From Cadophora sp. MPI-SDFR-AT-0126 (lineage: Eukaryota > Ascomycota > Leotiomycetes > Helotiales > Ploettnerulaceae): 64,000 nucleotides of DNA. The notes beneath the pieces are model-generated. The model worked only from the letters and a program-made list of their open reading frames with translations. It was not told the origin of the DNA and did no database searches. The stretch's first letter is position 1. The number at the start of each line of letters is the position of its first letter. Shown piece by piece: positions 34,078 to 46,734 of this stretch. Location of the stretch: the NCBI GenBank assembly GCA_020747065.1, contig JAGMVK010000002.1, positions 2,356,001 to 2,420,000 on the forward strand, in the 5' to 3' direction. Made by a program: the position numbers and the translations under genes.

Positions 34078-34859
34078 ATGGTAAGTGACAGCTACGCTCT
34101 GTCTCTCAAGACAGCACTAATTATTGAATTCTTGGTGTAGGTCCGTTACGCCGCAACAGAGATCCATCCTACAAAGTCCGCTCGTGCGCGAGGAGCGTAC
34201 TTGCGTGTCTCATTCAAGAACACTCGAGAGACCGCACAAGCCATAAACGGATGGAAATTACAGCGCGCCGTCAAGTTCCTTGAGAATGTCCTAGAGCACA
34301 AGGAAGCCGTCCCAATGAGAAGATATGCCGGAGGAACTGGTCGCGCATCGCAGGGTAAGATACGCCCTACCTACGGATTTTTGGACGAGCTCTGGAGCAG
34401 GATTTTGCTGGGACCATTTGTTGACATGAAGTGTGATGGATAGGCAAGCAATTCGGTGTTACCCGTGCTAGATGGCCAGGAAAGTCCGCTGAGTTCTTGC
34501 TCGGTCTCCTCAAGAACGCCGAGGCAAACGCGGATACCAAGGGTCTCGATACCGGCAACCTTGTCGTCAAGCACATCCAAGTCAACCAGGCCCCCAAGCA
34601 GCGTCGCCGAACATACCGTGCTCACGGTCGTGTAAGTTCTACAATTCGATTCTGGGGAAGGATGGATAGATAGGAGGGGAGCAGAGGCTGACAAGTACAT
34701 CAGATCAACCCATACATGTCCAACCCATGCCACATCGAACTCATCCTGACCGAAGGCGAGGAGGTTGTCCAGAAGTCGAGTGCCGTTGAGGGTCGCGATG
34801 CTCATTTGAGCTCGAGACAACGTGGTGTCCGAAGCCGTAGAGCTATTACTGCTGCATAA
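34078..34859 (+). CDS. rpl17: 60S ribosomal protein L17 (uL22), 4 exons
   Basis: Large-subunit protein of the uL22 family near the polypeptide exit tunnel. Exon 1 is the ATG codon alone (34078-34080); then 34141-34354, 34444-34631 and 34704-34859. The total is 561 nt, 186 residues, the family length. The product starts M-V-R-Y-A-A-T and includes [19 protein letters not shown]. It continues G-R-W-P-type [16 protein letters not shown] and [18 protein letters not shown] and ends S-R-R-A-I-T-A-A. Phases are 0, 1 and 0. An intron straight after the start codon is a known arrangement in some fungal ribosomal protein genes. The gene looks intact. Confidence 0.97.
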
Positions 34860-36030
34860 AGGGGTTCAATTTGTTTTCGGTTTGGGCTTGGCATCATGAG
34901 GGTTTGCGAAGGGTGTAGGGAGGAATCATTGGAGTGAGATGGCTTTTCTAATTAGATGGCTTTTCTAATTAGATGGCTGTAACTTCAAAAACTTAGCTGG
35001 TCACCCCTTGGCATACAAAATCAATTCATGAACACCAGTTGTCACATGAGTTGTGATATGCGAGTCTCCAAGATTTTCTGTCCCTCAGCAACGAAGTTGG
35101 ATGCCACACCTCCCTCGACAGTCTGCACTTTATTATGAGAATGAAGAATAGTTCTCATCCTGCCCATTTCAAATCTACCATGCTAAATCTGCAAATCCTC
35201 CACACAAGAAAGTAGAAATAAAACCCCCTATCAAAATTCCCTTGCATGGAAAGATCCGAAGTACAGCAGCCAGTCTGATATCGACGATTTCCCCACAGCT
35301 GTTCATAAAACCGTGCCAATCCTAGAGGACCTTGAACATTTTACTTCCGTATGAACTTCAAGCATATATGCACATTTGATGACAGCAATGGAAGGTAAAA
35401 CAATGCAATGCAAAGTTTTTCTTGATTTGTTCATTCATCCACTACCTCCTATCCCCCCATATCACCATCGTATGGGAGTCATCACTCAAGTGACGCTCCT
35501 CAACCCTCTCTGCTCTATTCATACATACAAGCATCCACCCCTAAAACCACGACAGTACACCCGTGGAGAAAAAGATCTCGGTCCAAGCCGTATCAGATTC
35601 ATCCACACGCACATGCTGGTCAGGACGGCTGTCAACCTCCATTATTACGGCCCAAGCCCGGGTATAAAGAGAAAGAGTAATGCGTTGCTTTTCGTGATTC
35701 TGTTCGCTTGCTTCGTCTCTCCTCCCACTGCCTTCCAGCCCTATTTCAAAAGGGTGTACTCTGCCCCTACCTTCTGTAAAGACCAGACTCTGTCCGCTTC
35801 AAGAATCTCTTATCTGTAAATAACGCGCCCAAACCAGATCAAAACCCACGCTATGCATGCAAATAATCAATACATAATACATAATACATAATACATAAAA
35901 CAAGTGGTTAAGAAGAAAGATGACGATGGGAGCCAGAATACCTCTTCGGTGCTTGCCAGGCCAGACAACCTCGCAAACAGCGAGACCGCCCGCCCAAAAG
36001 ACAAGTTCTCAGCTTTAACACTTAGGAACC
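34860..36030. other. intergenic region with short tandem repeats
   Basis: The shared 3' region of two convergent genes (rpl17 and the F-box gene). It has 2.5 copies of a 17-bp unit AGATGGCTTTTCTAATT at 34937-34978 and four copies of a 7-bp AATACAT-type unit near 35868-35896. A 147-codon frame at 35376-35819 does not look like a protein and is probably untranslated. Confidence 0.5.
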
Positions 36031-38578
36031 TCAACGAGATTGTCTTGTCGTTGGTTGAACGACTTCAATCAAGCCATCGAACCTCCCCAGTCCCGCACTC
36101 ACAAACCCGTCAGCTTGGGCATCACCCGCCAGCTCTGGACGCGAATGTCTCCACCCAACACTCATATTCCACGCATTCTCCAACGCAGCAACCTCAGCAG
36201 GATCGATGTGATTGATGATAGCCCCGAGGGTGAAAGCTTCTAGCGGCTTCATCATCTGTGGGTCGAGCTCGTTGATGCGCTTTGTGATGGGAGCGGGATG
36301 TGGTGGTGGAGTTATGGTTGGGTCGAGGAAGGTCTGGTCGAAGTCAAGGGGGATGCGGACGTAGCCACAGGATTTGAAGGCGAGCTTGGTGAGATTCGTG
36401 GGGGCTTTTGGCTCAGGCTCCGGACCAATCTCTTGGGCGTATCGGATATCTTCGAGCGTCCGGCCAGGAGTCAGGCTGTTGATGATGTCTACCCAAGAAC
36501 CGACGCGAGGAATGTCAAGCCAGTCTGTGCCAGTAGCGGGCACTGGCACAACGACCGGTGGAACAGCAGGAAGAAGCTGATTTTGATTATTCAAAGCACC
36601 GTTAAAGCCACCACCTTGCAACCCTTGGAGATTCGCAAGCATATTGTTCGCAGCAGCTTGGCCAGCTACATTCTGGGCATTTTGGGCCATGGCGGCAGCC
36701 GTAAGCGGATTGGGATGTGCGTTTTGTGGCACCATAGCTGTCAATGAGACAGAATCAAAAGAGATACTCTGCAAGACTCCCTTCCTCATAGGACCCAGAA
36801 AGCGACTCAGAATGTGAGGGCTGATCCAACAATTCTTGAAGAACAGGCGCTCGATGTGAGGAAGATCCAAAACTGGGTGCAGTTGAGATCTGTTCACCAT
36901 GTGCATTGCATTCGAGACCACAGGAGCTGCCAAGATGTGTTGGTTGCGTGCGAAGAGTCCTGGTGCGTACTCGCCGCCGCAAAGCCATCCAAACTGAAGC
37001 TCCTTGATATGCTCTCGTCTTCCAATTTGCTGTGTAAGCAACTCATAAACTGCAGATACTGCGTGAGAGGGAGGTATCCGAGTATCTTGAACCCAGCTTG
37101 TAGCTTCCTTCTTCACTTCTCGCCAATCGGGGATGATTGCTAGGGCAAGACACTTCAACGAAGGAAGGCTGTCCCAGAAGTCCTCTCGACGGAGGATTGA
37201 GAGGTGCTTGCTAGGAAGACGTGCAATGTTGAGCTTCTCAATCTTGTGGAACGTGTCGTGATTGTCCATGATAGCAATAGCCCACGATTGCATGAAAGCA
37301 TTTTGTGCCCATTCCATCTCCAACAACATCTCTCTCTGGGCATTCGTGAGTTCATTGGGCTTCAACGGATACGATTCTTTGTTCTTCGCGACCCTTCTGC
37401 TGCTAATGGATCCCATGGAGAAAGAAGCTGCCGCCTGGAAATCGTCTTCCTCGCTCAAATCAACGTTATCATCGTCAATATCTCCTGCATCGTTGGTTGT
37501 AGTAGAAATATGACTTCGACGACGTCTTCGCACGGGATCAATCTGTGGTGATAGTGAATGTGTAGCGTCTGACGAGCTGTTATTCTCAGTTGCAGCCGTA
37601 CTTGTTGCCCTCGACTCTGTTTGGAGCATCTGTACCGCGGAATCGGCATCTTCACGAGAAATTCCGGCTTCCAGCACCATCCGCAGGAATAAGCCATACT
37701 CGGATTGTGAATCCGCTGAATTTGACAAGGCTGTCGACTTGACTGCTCCTTTTGCCGGTCCGGCCATAGGCTCGGGGACAAACTTCGAAGCACCAAATAC
37801 AACCGGTTTCTCGCCTCGATCTGCTACTCTTTGGTTGATATCTGGGCCAGCAAGCCAACCTAAGCCACCGTCAATCGACAGACCAAGTTCCTTCGCAGTA
37901 CTGATATATTTCAAAGCTTTCGCCATAGTCCTGGTCTCATCTGCTGTCTGTTCGAGCCCTTCCAACTGCGAATATCTGTTGTATGTCTTGAATGGCCAGC
38001 GGTACAGACCCCAGAATGAAAGTATGACCTCCTGATCCGATTTTCGAGGTGGGCTTGCCAATTTCGCGTGATCGATTTCGAAACTCATAGCAAATCTCTT
38101 GATCCATCTCCCAAATCTGTACATATAAAATTAGCCTTGCCTTATGGTCCACCAGGGAAGGGTCTACGTACCCTTGAAAGACCCGCATGCCTTGGTCCTG
38201 CAACATAATAGAACCCTGCAGCGCGTCATTTGGACCCGTAGTCTCAGGCGTAATTCCATATATTTCCGGTCTGAACGGTACAACCACTATTCGAAAGAGC
38301 GCTTCGGACACCTTAAGATCAAACTCCTTGTTGATGAGGCGCATATTCTGGACTCCTGAGCGAGGGAGGTACGAGACGATCAATGTGAAGAGCTCGACGG
38401 GAAGCTTGTTTGGTGGCCATACTGGTCCTTTTGATATCTTCTTTGGTACCAGCTCGTATGGGTTTGAGAAGTAGTCATTCTTTTCTGGTGCAGGTCGCCT
38501 TGGAGGTGTACTCATTGCGAAAGAGTGAGTGCCTTTGGTTCTGCGGCGTTTGGAAGGAGAAGGCGAAGTGTCGGACAT
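36031..38578 (-). CDS. F-box protein with long uncharacterised C-terminal region
   Basis: Probable substrate-recognition subunit of an SCF ubiquitin ligase. Exons 38578-38172 and 38116-36031 join at V-F-Q-G-F-G-R-W to 830 residues. The F-box is near residues 58-97: N-K-L-P-V-E-L-F-T-L-I-V-S-Y-L-P through I-N-K-E-F-D. The rest resembles the large fungal F-box family with leucine-rich-like strand/helix sections (for example L-P-S-L-K-C-L-A-L-A-I-I-P and L-D-L-P-H-I-E-R-L-F-F-K-N-C-W-I). It is interrupted by a Ser/Asp-rich spacer near 330-370 and an Asn/Gln/Ala/Pro-rich stretch near 600-650. The target is unknown. The single intron is canonical. Opposing plus-strand frames are shadows. Confidence 0.85.
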
Positions 38579-39989
38579 GGTCGAGCTGAGGACTGGTGGA
38601 GCTGATCAGACGTCGCAGTCAAGGTGAACTCGTTGTGTCGAGAGGGGTCCCAGTTGAAGACCAAATCTTTCGTCGTGTCGTTGCCGACGAATCTTCTAAA
38701 ATTGAAAGGCCGCGCGAAATCAAACGAGGCCAAGTGAAGCAGATGTAATGCCAAATACAAATCAAAGCGTATGCTGAGGCACTGGGTATCAAAATTAAGC
38801 CGTCTAAAGACTTGAAGTCAGATGCCGATTGAGGCTCCCCTTGTTCGAGCCCTTTTCCTGGAGGCGCTAGGGAGACGTCGATCGCGGGGCTTGGCATATG
38901 GTGGGATGCGCGGGGCAGAGTTCACGTGCAAATCAACCTTAAATTCGGCAAACTCGAAAAGTTGAATTATTTCAAGTGTAGGCGTTGAAATGAAAAGGTG
39001 AGTGAGTTGATGAAGAACAGTATTGACAAATAGTATGACTCTAAGCTCGTGCTCACGTTTGCCATGTCGCATCTGATCGGCGTTTCGGCAAAACAGAATC
39101 AATTCTGGTCGAAGCGAGTGAAACCGAGGAAGGTACAGTATTCGGTTGTGAAGCTGCCATTGCTTGTCTGTTATAGAAAGTAGAGAAATTTAATGAATAT
39201 CCGATTAGCAGATCTCTGGCTGGGTAGGCTGGTATCCATTTTTCTGTTTATTGCTGACTATTTGCGTGACCTCAGGTCAACTACGGAGATACCTTCGGCA
39301 TATCCTAAAGGGGAACTTAGAAGTCGCAAGGTATTGGTCTGTGTTGGGAAGGCACCTAATCGACCGACATTTTATTATTTTATTACAAAAGCCAATTTAT
39401 ACATTAGGATGAATAGGTTTCTCCATCGAGCAGCTTCAACATTCAAGGTGATGACAATTGCTCTATCTGCTTTTTGGGCCCTCATTAGCATGTAAGAGAA
39501 TAGATAGTAGTTGGAACAACATGCGAGATTTCCCAAGTTCCTTACTTCCGTGTGAATTGTCCCTGAACTGGAAGACATGCAAAGGAGCCTCACCTGGACT
39601 AGTCCGCATACAAAAATACTTTGATGGACCAGTACTCAACGCAACACATCTCCCAAAGAAAACTTGTATTTTCGATAATATGGATTCTAGCTATTAGCGA
39701 CAGTTGGCTCAAAATGCGAAACATAAGGGTGGTCACCAAATAGTGCCACAGTAGAAAGTCTTGACTCGCTCAAATATGCGCTACATGAATGTATCCCCAA
39801 AACGCCATTGCCAACCGTCTCTGGTATTGAAAGAAATTCTCCATCTATACGCCATCTCCTTACGCCAAGAACGGTAGGTGGTCATCATGAACATGTCTCG
39901 AAAAACAAACAAGCAAAAGTCCTTCCCGTCCCTATAACACAGTCTAATAATGTGGGTCATTTCATCGAATCTTCAGTCGTTCATCAGAC
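38579..39989. other. intergenic region, no gene seen
   Basis: About 1.4 kb between the F-box gene start and the end of the next minus-strand gene. It should hold the F-box promoter proximally. Only short overlapping frames occur, none protein-like, and no repeats were noticed. Confidence 0.5.
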
Positions 39990-41730
39990 TCAGACCTTCT
40001 CAACACGTCTTCCGAGCATCTCCATGTTAGCATCCGCCGTGCACCGTGGTATCTTTGGTCGACTACCTTCAGATTCTGAGGAGCCGAAGCTGGGGGCTCG
40101 TGATATCTCTGAGGCGTTGCGCTTCAAAGTTGGTGACCAGGCGGTGATGATATCGCCTGCTGCTGGTCGGCTTGTATCCGGGGCATGGGCTTCGGCTTCG
40201 AGAGAAGGACCGTCGAGCAGTGGGTCGTACGTCCATGATGCTTCGAGTCCAGGCTTGAAAGGTGTGACGTCTCGCAACTCGGCCCATGAAATCGTGTCGT
40301 GGGCCATGGCGATATACAAGTCGAGGATCTTGCCGCTCTCATCGTTGACTGCACAGTTTCGTTGCAAGAATTCGGCATCGTAGCTGCTACCGACGAGGTA
40401 GTCGTCGAGTTGACGGAGCATTGGAAGTCCTCTTAGATTCTTCGCGTCACACAGTCTGGCGACGAGTGGATGCCAAGGGCGGCCGTGGATGATTTCTCCA
40501 AAAGCATCGTTGACTGCGTTTTTAAAGGAAAGACTATCGGTGTCTGGAATCACGAGGACTTGATGGAGACCTAGGGAATGTCAGCCTTGCTATTCGATGA
40601 TAACTAGAAGGGTTGGAGATGGATGGAGAGAGTGAGTACAAGATTATCGTACCTCTAGACAAGCAACGCTTGTAAGCAGCGGTATCCTTCTCAAACGGGA
40701 ATGGCTGTGCTGAAGTAGGCAAGAGCGATACATGAACTGTCCAGGATTGAGAACCAGACCCAACAGATGATACCCTTTCACGGAATGATCGAATGCGTGA
40801 TGCTTCGTCGGCCATCACGAGATGTAGAGGGAAGCGAGACTCTCGGGGTGTTGGACTAGGACTGATATCAGATTCCTCGGATTTAACAGAATACTCGGTG
40901 CTGTTGTCCATCCTCAAAGAAGGTGGTGTCGAAGCCTTCCTTCGTCGACTGATCATGGTAGTATCGAGGGATGTTGACTTCTCCAGGGCGTCGACCTTAT
41001 CCTCAAGTCGCATCGATGCATCATCCATTTCTTCTAAATGGTTCCGGATTCCTTGTACACCATCTTCCAGAGCCTCGATATGGTCCTCGTAGTATGGTGC
41101 CCGTTTGTTCAAAGTCCCTATCTGGTGAAACAAGCTGCTCTGGGCTCGATAGACGCTCTTGAACTCTGTCTCGGTCTCTCCTCTGGTCCTATCAACGAGC
41201 TCTTCCAAACGGCCAATGCGGTCCACAAGGCCACTTCTTTCACCACTTCTCTCCCGGTCCAGTTCCTCTTCGAGCATATCGATCCTCTTCTTCAAAGCCT
41301 CCATTTCCCGTCGATCAATCGATGCACACTCCTTCTCGGGAATATGATAGCAAGCTTGATGTCCACAGTCGCACGTACTTCCAGCAGGAATTGCTCGACT
41401 CAATGCAAACCCAACACAGGCACAACGCAGGTTTTTGACCTCGGGGTGCAGCATAATGTAGCGACAGCCTCCCTGTGGCAGATCTGAGTCGTTGGCTCGC
41501 GCCTTCTCACGACGCGGAGGAGAGAACATGCTGCTCATGGTAGCCAGTTTTTCCGAATCGATGGCTCCAAAGGGCAATGGAATACATGAAGGTTCAATCG
41601 GTAGTGACTGGGAAGATCTAGATGGTCGCGAGAGTCGAAGAGTTTTGCTGGGGAGTGGATCTCTGATAAATACAGATTGGGGACCTTGGGAGGGAGGGAT
41701 GGGGGGTGGGATGTGGTGGGGGTTCGGCAC
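39990..41730 (-). CDS. Cys-rich coiled-coil protein of unknown function
   Basis: Exons 41730-40653 and 40570-39990 join at S-R-G-L-H-Q-V-L-V-I-P-D to 552 residues. Order of parts: a Pro/Ser-rich N-terminus; a compact Cys/His cluster near residues 89-135 (C-R-Y-I-M-L-H-P, L-R-C-A-C-V-G-F, C-D-C-G-H-Q-A-C-Y-H); a coiled coil from about 138 to 250 rich in E-L-x-x-x-x-x-L heptads; a Ser/Glu-rich linker; and a globular-looking C-terminal region with G-R-P-W-H-P-L-V-A-R-L-C. The Cys cluster looks like a small zinc-binding fold, but I cannot name the family. M65 (M-S-S-M-F-S) is a possible alternative start. The intron is canonical and phase-consistent. Role unknown. Confidence 0.8.
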
Positions 41731-44700
41731 CCAGAGACGCCGTAGTCAAACTCTAACAAACGGGATCGGAGCGGGTTCCTGGAGCCTGGGATCGAGTAGT
41801 CAAGGGACAGCCTGTTGGGGCTTCTTCTTCTCTGGTGCGGTGCGGTTCCTGTTCTCTTCTCTGTCTCTCAGCAAGGAGAAAGGAAGAAGTGAGTGGTGGC
41901 TGGAAGTCAAGGAGACTGGCGGCGGGCGAGTCGAGTACAAGAGGGCGAGTAGGAGAAGGGTTTTGGGCGGGAGCAAGACTCGCGCTGGCCGATATGGTCC
42001 ATGGCGTGCGACGGGGGTGGGAAGAGGTGCGGGCGCTGTTTAATGTCTTGATGCAAGTTTATCAGTAAAGGAGGTGTGAGAGGAGGGATGAGAGGGATGG
42101 ATGGGACAGGGTGTGTTTACTGTGGAGGGTGGTGGTGGGTGCGGTATCGAGGGTGGAGCTGGTGTGTGAGGATGAGAGCGTGGATCGTGGAGCGTAGAGC
42201 GGGTACTCATATCTGCTGCTCAGCGCACACTTCTTGCGGCCCACCAGTTCAGGTCCGCTTCTGCCCCAAAGCAAAGCCTGAGTCTTTCTTTCGGCCCTGT
42301 CCTGGCCATCTGCCCTCATCTGCCAGCAAAAGCAACACCCGTGCTGGATCTCAGGGCTTGGGTTGGTCGAATGCCGCTCTGTGGTTTGCTAGAGATAAGA
42401 GATCAGGGGCGACCAGGGTGGGAGGATGTCAGAACGAGTGTGTGGCACAATGGCACGACTCAGTCAGGGATCACTGTCTTTCTCCACAGTATCTCACAGC
42501 CCAACAGATGTACATTTTGGCACGACCAGAGCACATATCCCAAGCATCCACTCACCCGGTGGAACAACAATACTCCCTCCCTTCCTCAAACCATCCATCC
42601 ACATCCACATCCACATCCATACCAAAAGTCTATTGTACTGCCTGTCCTCTGCTGGAACTATTCTTATACAGCTGTTTGATACACGTACTCATAAGTCCCT
42701 TATCATAAGAGATAACTGCGTCGAACCTCATGCGGTCCTATTTCAGCATGCTGCTCCTACCGGCAGCCAGTCCCATCCTTGGGAAGAAGACCCGAAGGCG
42801 CCATAGCCTGCAGCCTGTGTTTCTGGAGCCCCGTTCCATTGCAGTAGACGGGCAGCATGTGAAGATGAAGCAGCAGTCGAATCGATTGTGCAATTCTTGG
42901 TACGAAGGTACAAGGTACTTACTTGCCCACCTGCGTGCGCCTACTCACCTACCTATATGTGGCATCTTCCGTTTCCATGCACAGTACGTCGTACAGTCAA
43001 CCTCTAAAAGGCTCTCATGTAAAGAGCCTATACCGGAGCGGCCGCCCCAAGCAAGTTCGCTGCGAAAACATGACAAGTGACCACCAGGATCCAGAGAAAA
43101 AGGAAAGATCGTGGCATCTCGCGCTTTGCCTACAGCCTTGGATGACCTGGCCTGGTTAGCATCCTTCAGCCATCGCTCACCCGCGGCACTAGCGGTGGTC
43201 GTGGGAGCGGGACGAACCGTAGCATAGCCTGGCTGCCTGGACCTGGGCTTAGTCCACGACTGCTTCCAGAAGCTCTATCCAAACATCGTCGACTCCGTAC
43301 CACTACTAATACTAATACTACCACTACTTCTACTGTGTCTTCTTCTTTCAGCCGTCATGGTCGTCATCATTTGGCGAACAATTTCAAAAAAGAGAAACGA
43401 TGGCCCCCACGCGAACGGGAAAGTGCTCAGACATTCTCCCAGTCGAGAAGGTCGTTCAAAGTCCTCTCACGCACGAAAGATATGAATATCTCACAAAGCA
43501 AGCTCGTACACGCATCTTCCGCTTTGCGAGCTGTTTTCCAACCACGAACTTGGAAAGATAAGGTGGGGGGTCTTTCTCATGACATTCAGAGCTATGAAGC
43601 CACGAATATTTGGTTCGGAAATGCAGCTATCCTTCCAGCTTAGACACAGTCATCTCAGCTTGCCAGACGAGTGGTTCTCATGAGAACTGCCTTATCATCG
43701 ACCATAACGCTTGTTGGCTGCTACGAAATGGGCACTGTGTCGGACATGCGTACTGATCGGCGATTCGTCCCATCTTCGTATAGGCAATATGATGATGCTA
43801 TCCAGAGGATCGTCCGGCATGTCTATCCAGCCTCATCTGAAAGTGACGAAACCGAACTGGAAAATGATATGTTGACATGTGGTACAACTGTGTCCTAGAA
43901 GGATCCTTATCTCTGACCACCAAGTGACACAATGCTTCGGTACCTAGTTGTCGGTGAGACTGTTGTACAGACCTGGTCCCTTCTGCCAGATTGGAAGTCC
44001 CGATTCGTCCATTGACAGAAAACTCCGAGTGCTTTTATTAAAACGATAGGGTTGTACAAATAAGTGCCCCTGCAGCAATCTGCAACAACATGAAGATAAG
44101 TGTGGCGCCACTTCTACAAGAAAATGCTGGAACAAGTCGCAATTCTCGAAACCGATGAGCACAAACAGTCGCATGAAAAGATCAAAGAGCATAAGCGTGA
44201 GGTAGCAGGCACATCCTCGTAATCAGGGTCCGAAGCTCACCATGTGAATGTCGAAATGGCCAAGTAACAGCCGCAACAAGACGAGTAAGAATAGAAAGAC
44301 AGAAAGATAAGAAAACCCTCGTATGTCCTAATTATTCTCTTACCGACACTCTGGCGCAAACGGAGTCCTGACTTGCGCGAGCAAGCAACGGTCTGGCAGT
44401 GGGCCAATCAGACCAGGCTTGAGCCCTGCATGAGTGCAATCGGGCTCACGAATCACGCAACGTGCGCGGTCGTCGCCATAGGATCACAACGCATCTGCAG
44501 TGCATGGGAACGCGTCGCCGAGATCCTCCATCCCATCACAACGCTTCCTCTAATCATCCGTCATCGCAAGAAGATGATCCGGGTGACACCTGCCTGCGGG
44601 AGGCTAGGTCGCGCGCTGGGCTGGCTGTCGTTGGTGACGGGCACTCTGGGACTGGCCCTCCGAGAATGCAAAGGAAAGTAAGGCCGAAAAATACTTAAAA

Positions 44701-46734
44701 TGTGCTATATCTCGATTTCACCCCGCGGGAGGCGATGATGGTATGACAGTAGGACTGGTCTGTCTCCCGCGGGGTGGGACCCGACAGATAATTGCCGTCT
44801 GTCATGCTTTGCTTCTTTCGCGGAAGTGGAACAAGATTTCCGGGAGAGGTAAGGAGACATAAATCAGAGTCACTGGTACAAGGCCAGCTAAGAATAACCA
44901 ATAATAAATTTGATAACAGCAGAAGATAATGCAGGAGAAACACACGAAACAAAGTCGAGATACCAGAAGTGGACAAGTGGTCCAAGAGCCGTCGGTATCT
45001 CAAATACCAGCTGCGCAAGTCCACCGCCACGTCGAGATAAAGCTTCGACGTGATCGAAGCCCAACGTGCGGCAGTGTCGAATTCAAAGGGGGGCGTGTCC
45101 GGAAGACACTTCCACTGGTCCTGGGTTGGCCTGTCCCTGGCGGTCTATCTGGACCCTTGAGAGCTGTGAGGTTGATCTTCACTTATCGCGCCGTTCTAAG
45201 ATCGCTAGATGGTTATTGCGCATTCAAAAGGCTTCCTGATCGGGCCTTCGTGTGACTGACTCAGATAAGAGTAAGTTCGGTCCTCAAACTTGCTTGCTTG
45301 CCTGCCTCACTTGGATGCTTGCAGAGATGCATCTGGATCTGGTGGGAGGAAGTCTCAGCTCAGCAGCCAGCCTCAAAGCTCATCTCACACAAAGTCGTGA
45401 TAACGATCGAAAATGTGCGACCTGGCTCGTCACGATAGGTAATGATACAAGCAGGGATCGGATGCTACTTCAAGTAGATGGAGGTTCCCCCACGCCTTCG
45501 CTGCGGTTTATCGGACTGGACCTTCCGCCCAGCTTCTTTGGGGCGTTGGGAGGTATGGATGGAATAATTCATTCGCATGCTGCTGCTGCGACGTGAACGG
45601 CGAATGTCCTTGTCCGCCTGGGACATTCGATGATTGATCCAGCCAAAAGCCTCGAACCTCGAACAGCGAACTTATGTATTTTCCGGCCGTCTCGTTAACC
45701 ATCGGCAGGTCATATGACCGGCCCTGGAATTCTCTCCCCCGTGGGCTCTCCTCTCCCCATAGCTTCTTACAGTTCTGCTAGCCATCTAACCTTTATATAT
45801 TCCGAGCTTTGAATTATTCTCATCAAAAGCAGACCTCCTTCAGAAGCCGGATTTACTCGAATCATGTGATGGGTATCTCTGTGCCGCTTCATGCTTGCTC
45901 TTCAGCAGCAACCAGGACATGCATGGACGACTTGACATGTGCTGGTACGATTGAAAGCTCCTCAAGCCGCGGTAGCTTTTCCATCGTTCCTATTCGAAGT
46001 CAAACCCTGAGCTCAGACACTGAACGGGGCCAAAGAGAGCAGACGGCTTCAGACTTTATGCAACTTTTTCACCGAGTCACTTTTCGCTAACCAACAGCAA
46101 GATTTGACTGCAGGAGGTCCACTATTCAAGAGTCATCATTCGAAGAGCATCTTTCGCTTGAGGATTTTCCTCTGGCCCGCAAGTCTCTGGAAACTGCAGA
46201 ATCTGCAAGTTGCATGGATTGTACCAAAAGATTGGATCAGAATGACAGCTTGGAGAATGTGGCACACCACACAGAAGACGAGAGTATATCCACATTTTTC
46301 CATTTGCTCGAGAAGGCTTCAAGCGAGGCCCCTCACTCCAGTCATCCTCATGCAGGTCAGGTCAAAGCAGCTCGTGATCCAGACTACTCCATTGTGTTGA
46401 TTGGACCAACTCGCTGGTTGGACTAGACGCGGGGCAAGCTTTCCACGGCGCTTAAGCAAGAACCATTGTGAACTTAAATCCTACGGGGTTCTTAACCTCA
46501 GCCTTCGCCCGAGGTCAAAGTATCGCAAGCCTCATTTTCTCTTTCTCTTTTCACGGTCGTTCTGGAGTTCTCTCATCTCTGCTACATTTGTTGTCCTTGC
46601 CCTGCTTCGGTTCCGTCTTGCTTTCGCCCAAGTCTCACAATCAGCAAGGCTGCGAGGCTACCAACTCCCGTTCACAACTCGAATTCATATGCCTCTCAAG
46701 TACTCATCGTCTCACTTTATAATCGACGCTCAAA
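41731..46734. other. 5-kb region with no convincing gene
   Basis: Apart from shadows of the neighbouring genes this region has only overlapping frames with the composition of chance translation, rich in Ser, Arg, His and Pro on all sides. The CA-rich microsatellite at 42599-42630 (CCACAT repeats) and ACTAAT repeats near 43300 are simple repeats. A 13-bp perfect inverted repeat lies at 44719-44776. It may hold long promoters, untranslated leaders or non-coding RNA. Confidence 0.5.
44719..44776. repeat. perfect 13-bp inverted repeat (hairpin potential)
   Basis: CACCCCGCGGGAG at 44719-44731 and its exact complement CTCCCGCGGGGTG at 44764-44776, with a 32-base loop. Each arm also contains the self-complementary CCCGCGGG. 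Confidence 0.85.

Noticed and set aside
35376..35819. 147-codon plus-strand frame after rpl17
   Set aside because: Lies in the convergent 3' region, contains many His/Pro/Tyr in a chance-like pattern and has no recognisable motif.
39808..40383. 191-codon plus-strand frame
   Set aside because: Largely antisense to exon 2 of the Cys-rich coiled-coil gene, with no domain of its own.
41492..42043. 183-codon plus-strand frame
   Set aside because: It mostly overlaps the 5' end of the minus-strand coiled-coil gene and is Gly/Arg/Ser/Trp-rich, as expected of a shadow.
42076..42708. 210-codon plus-strand frame
   Set aside because: Skewed composition with Trp/Arg/Gly runs at the start and Ser/Pro/His runs at the end, overlapped by two other frames of similar quality. 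No domain or splice signal supports it.
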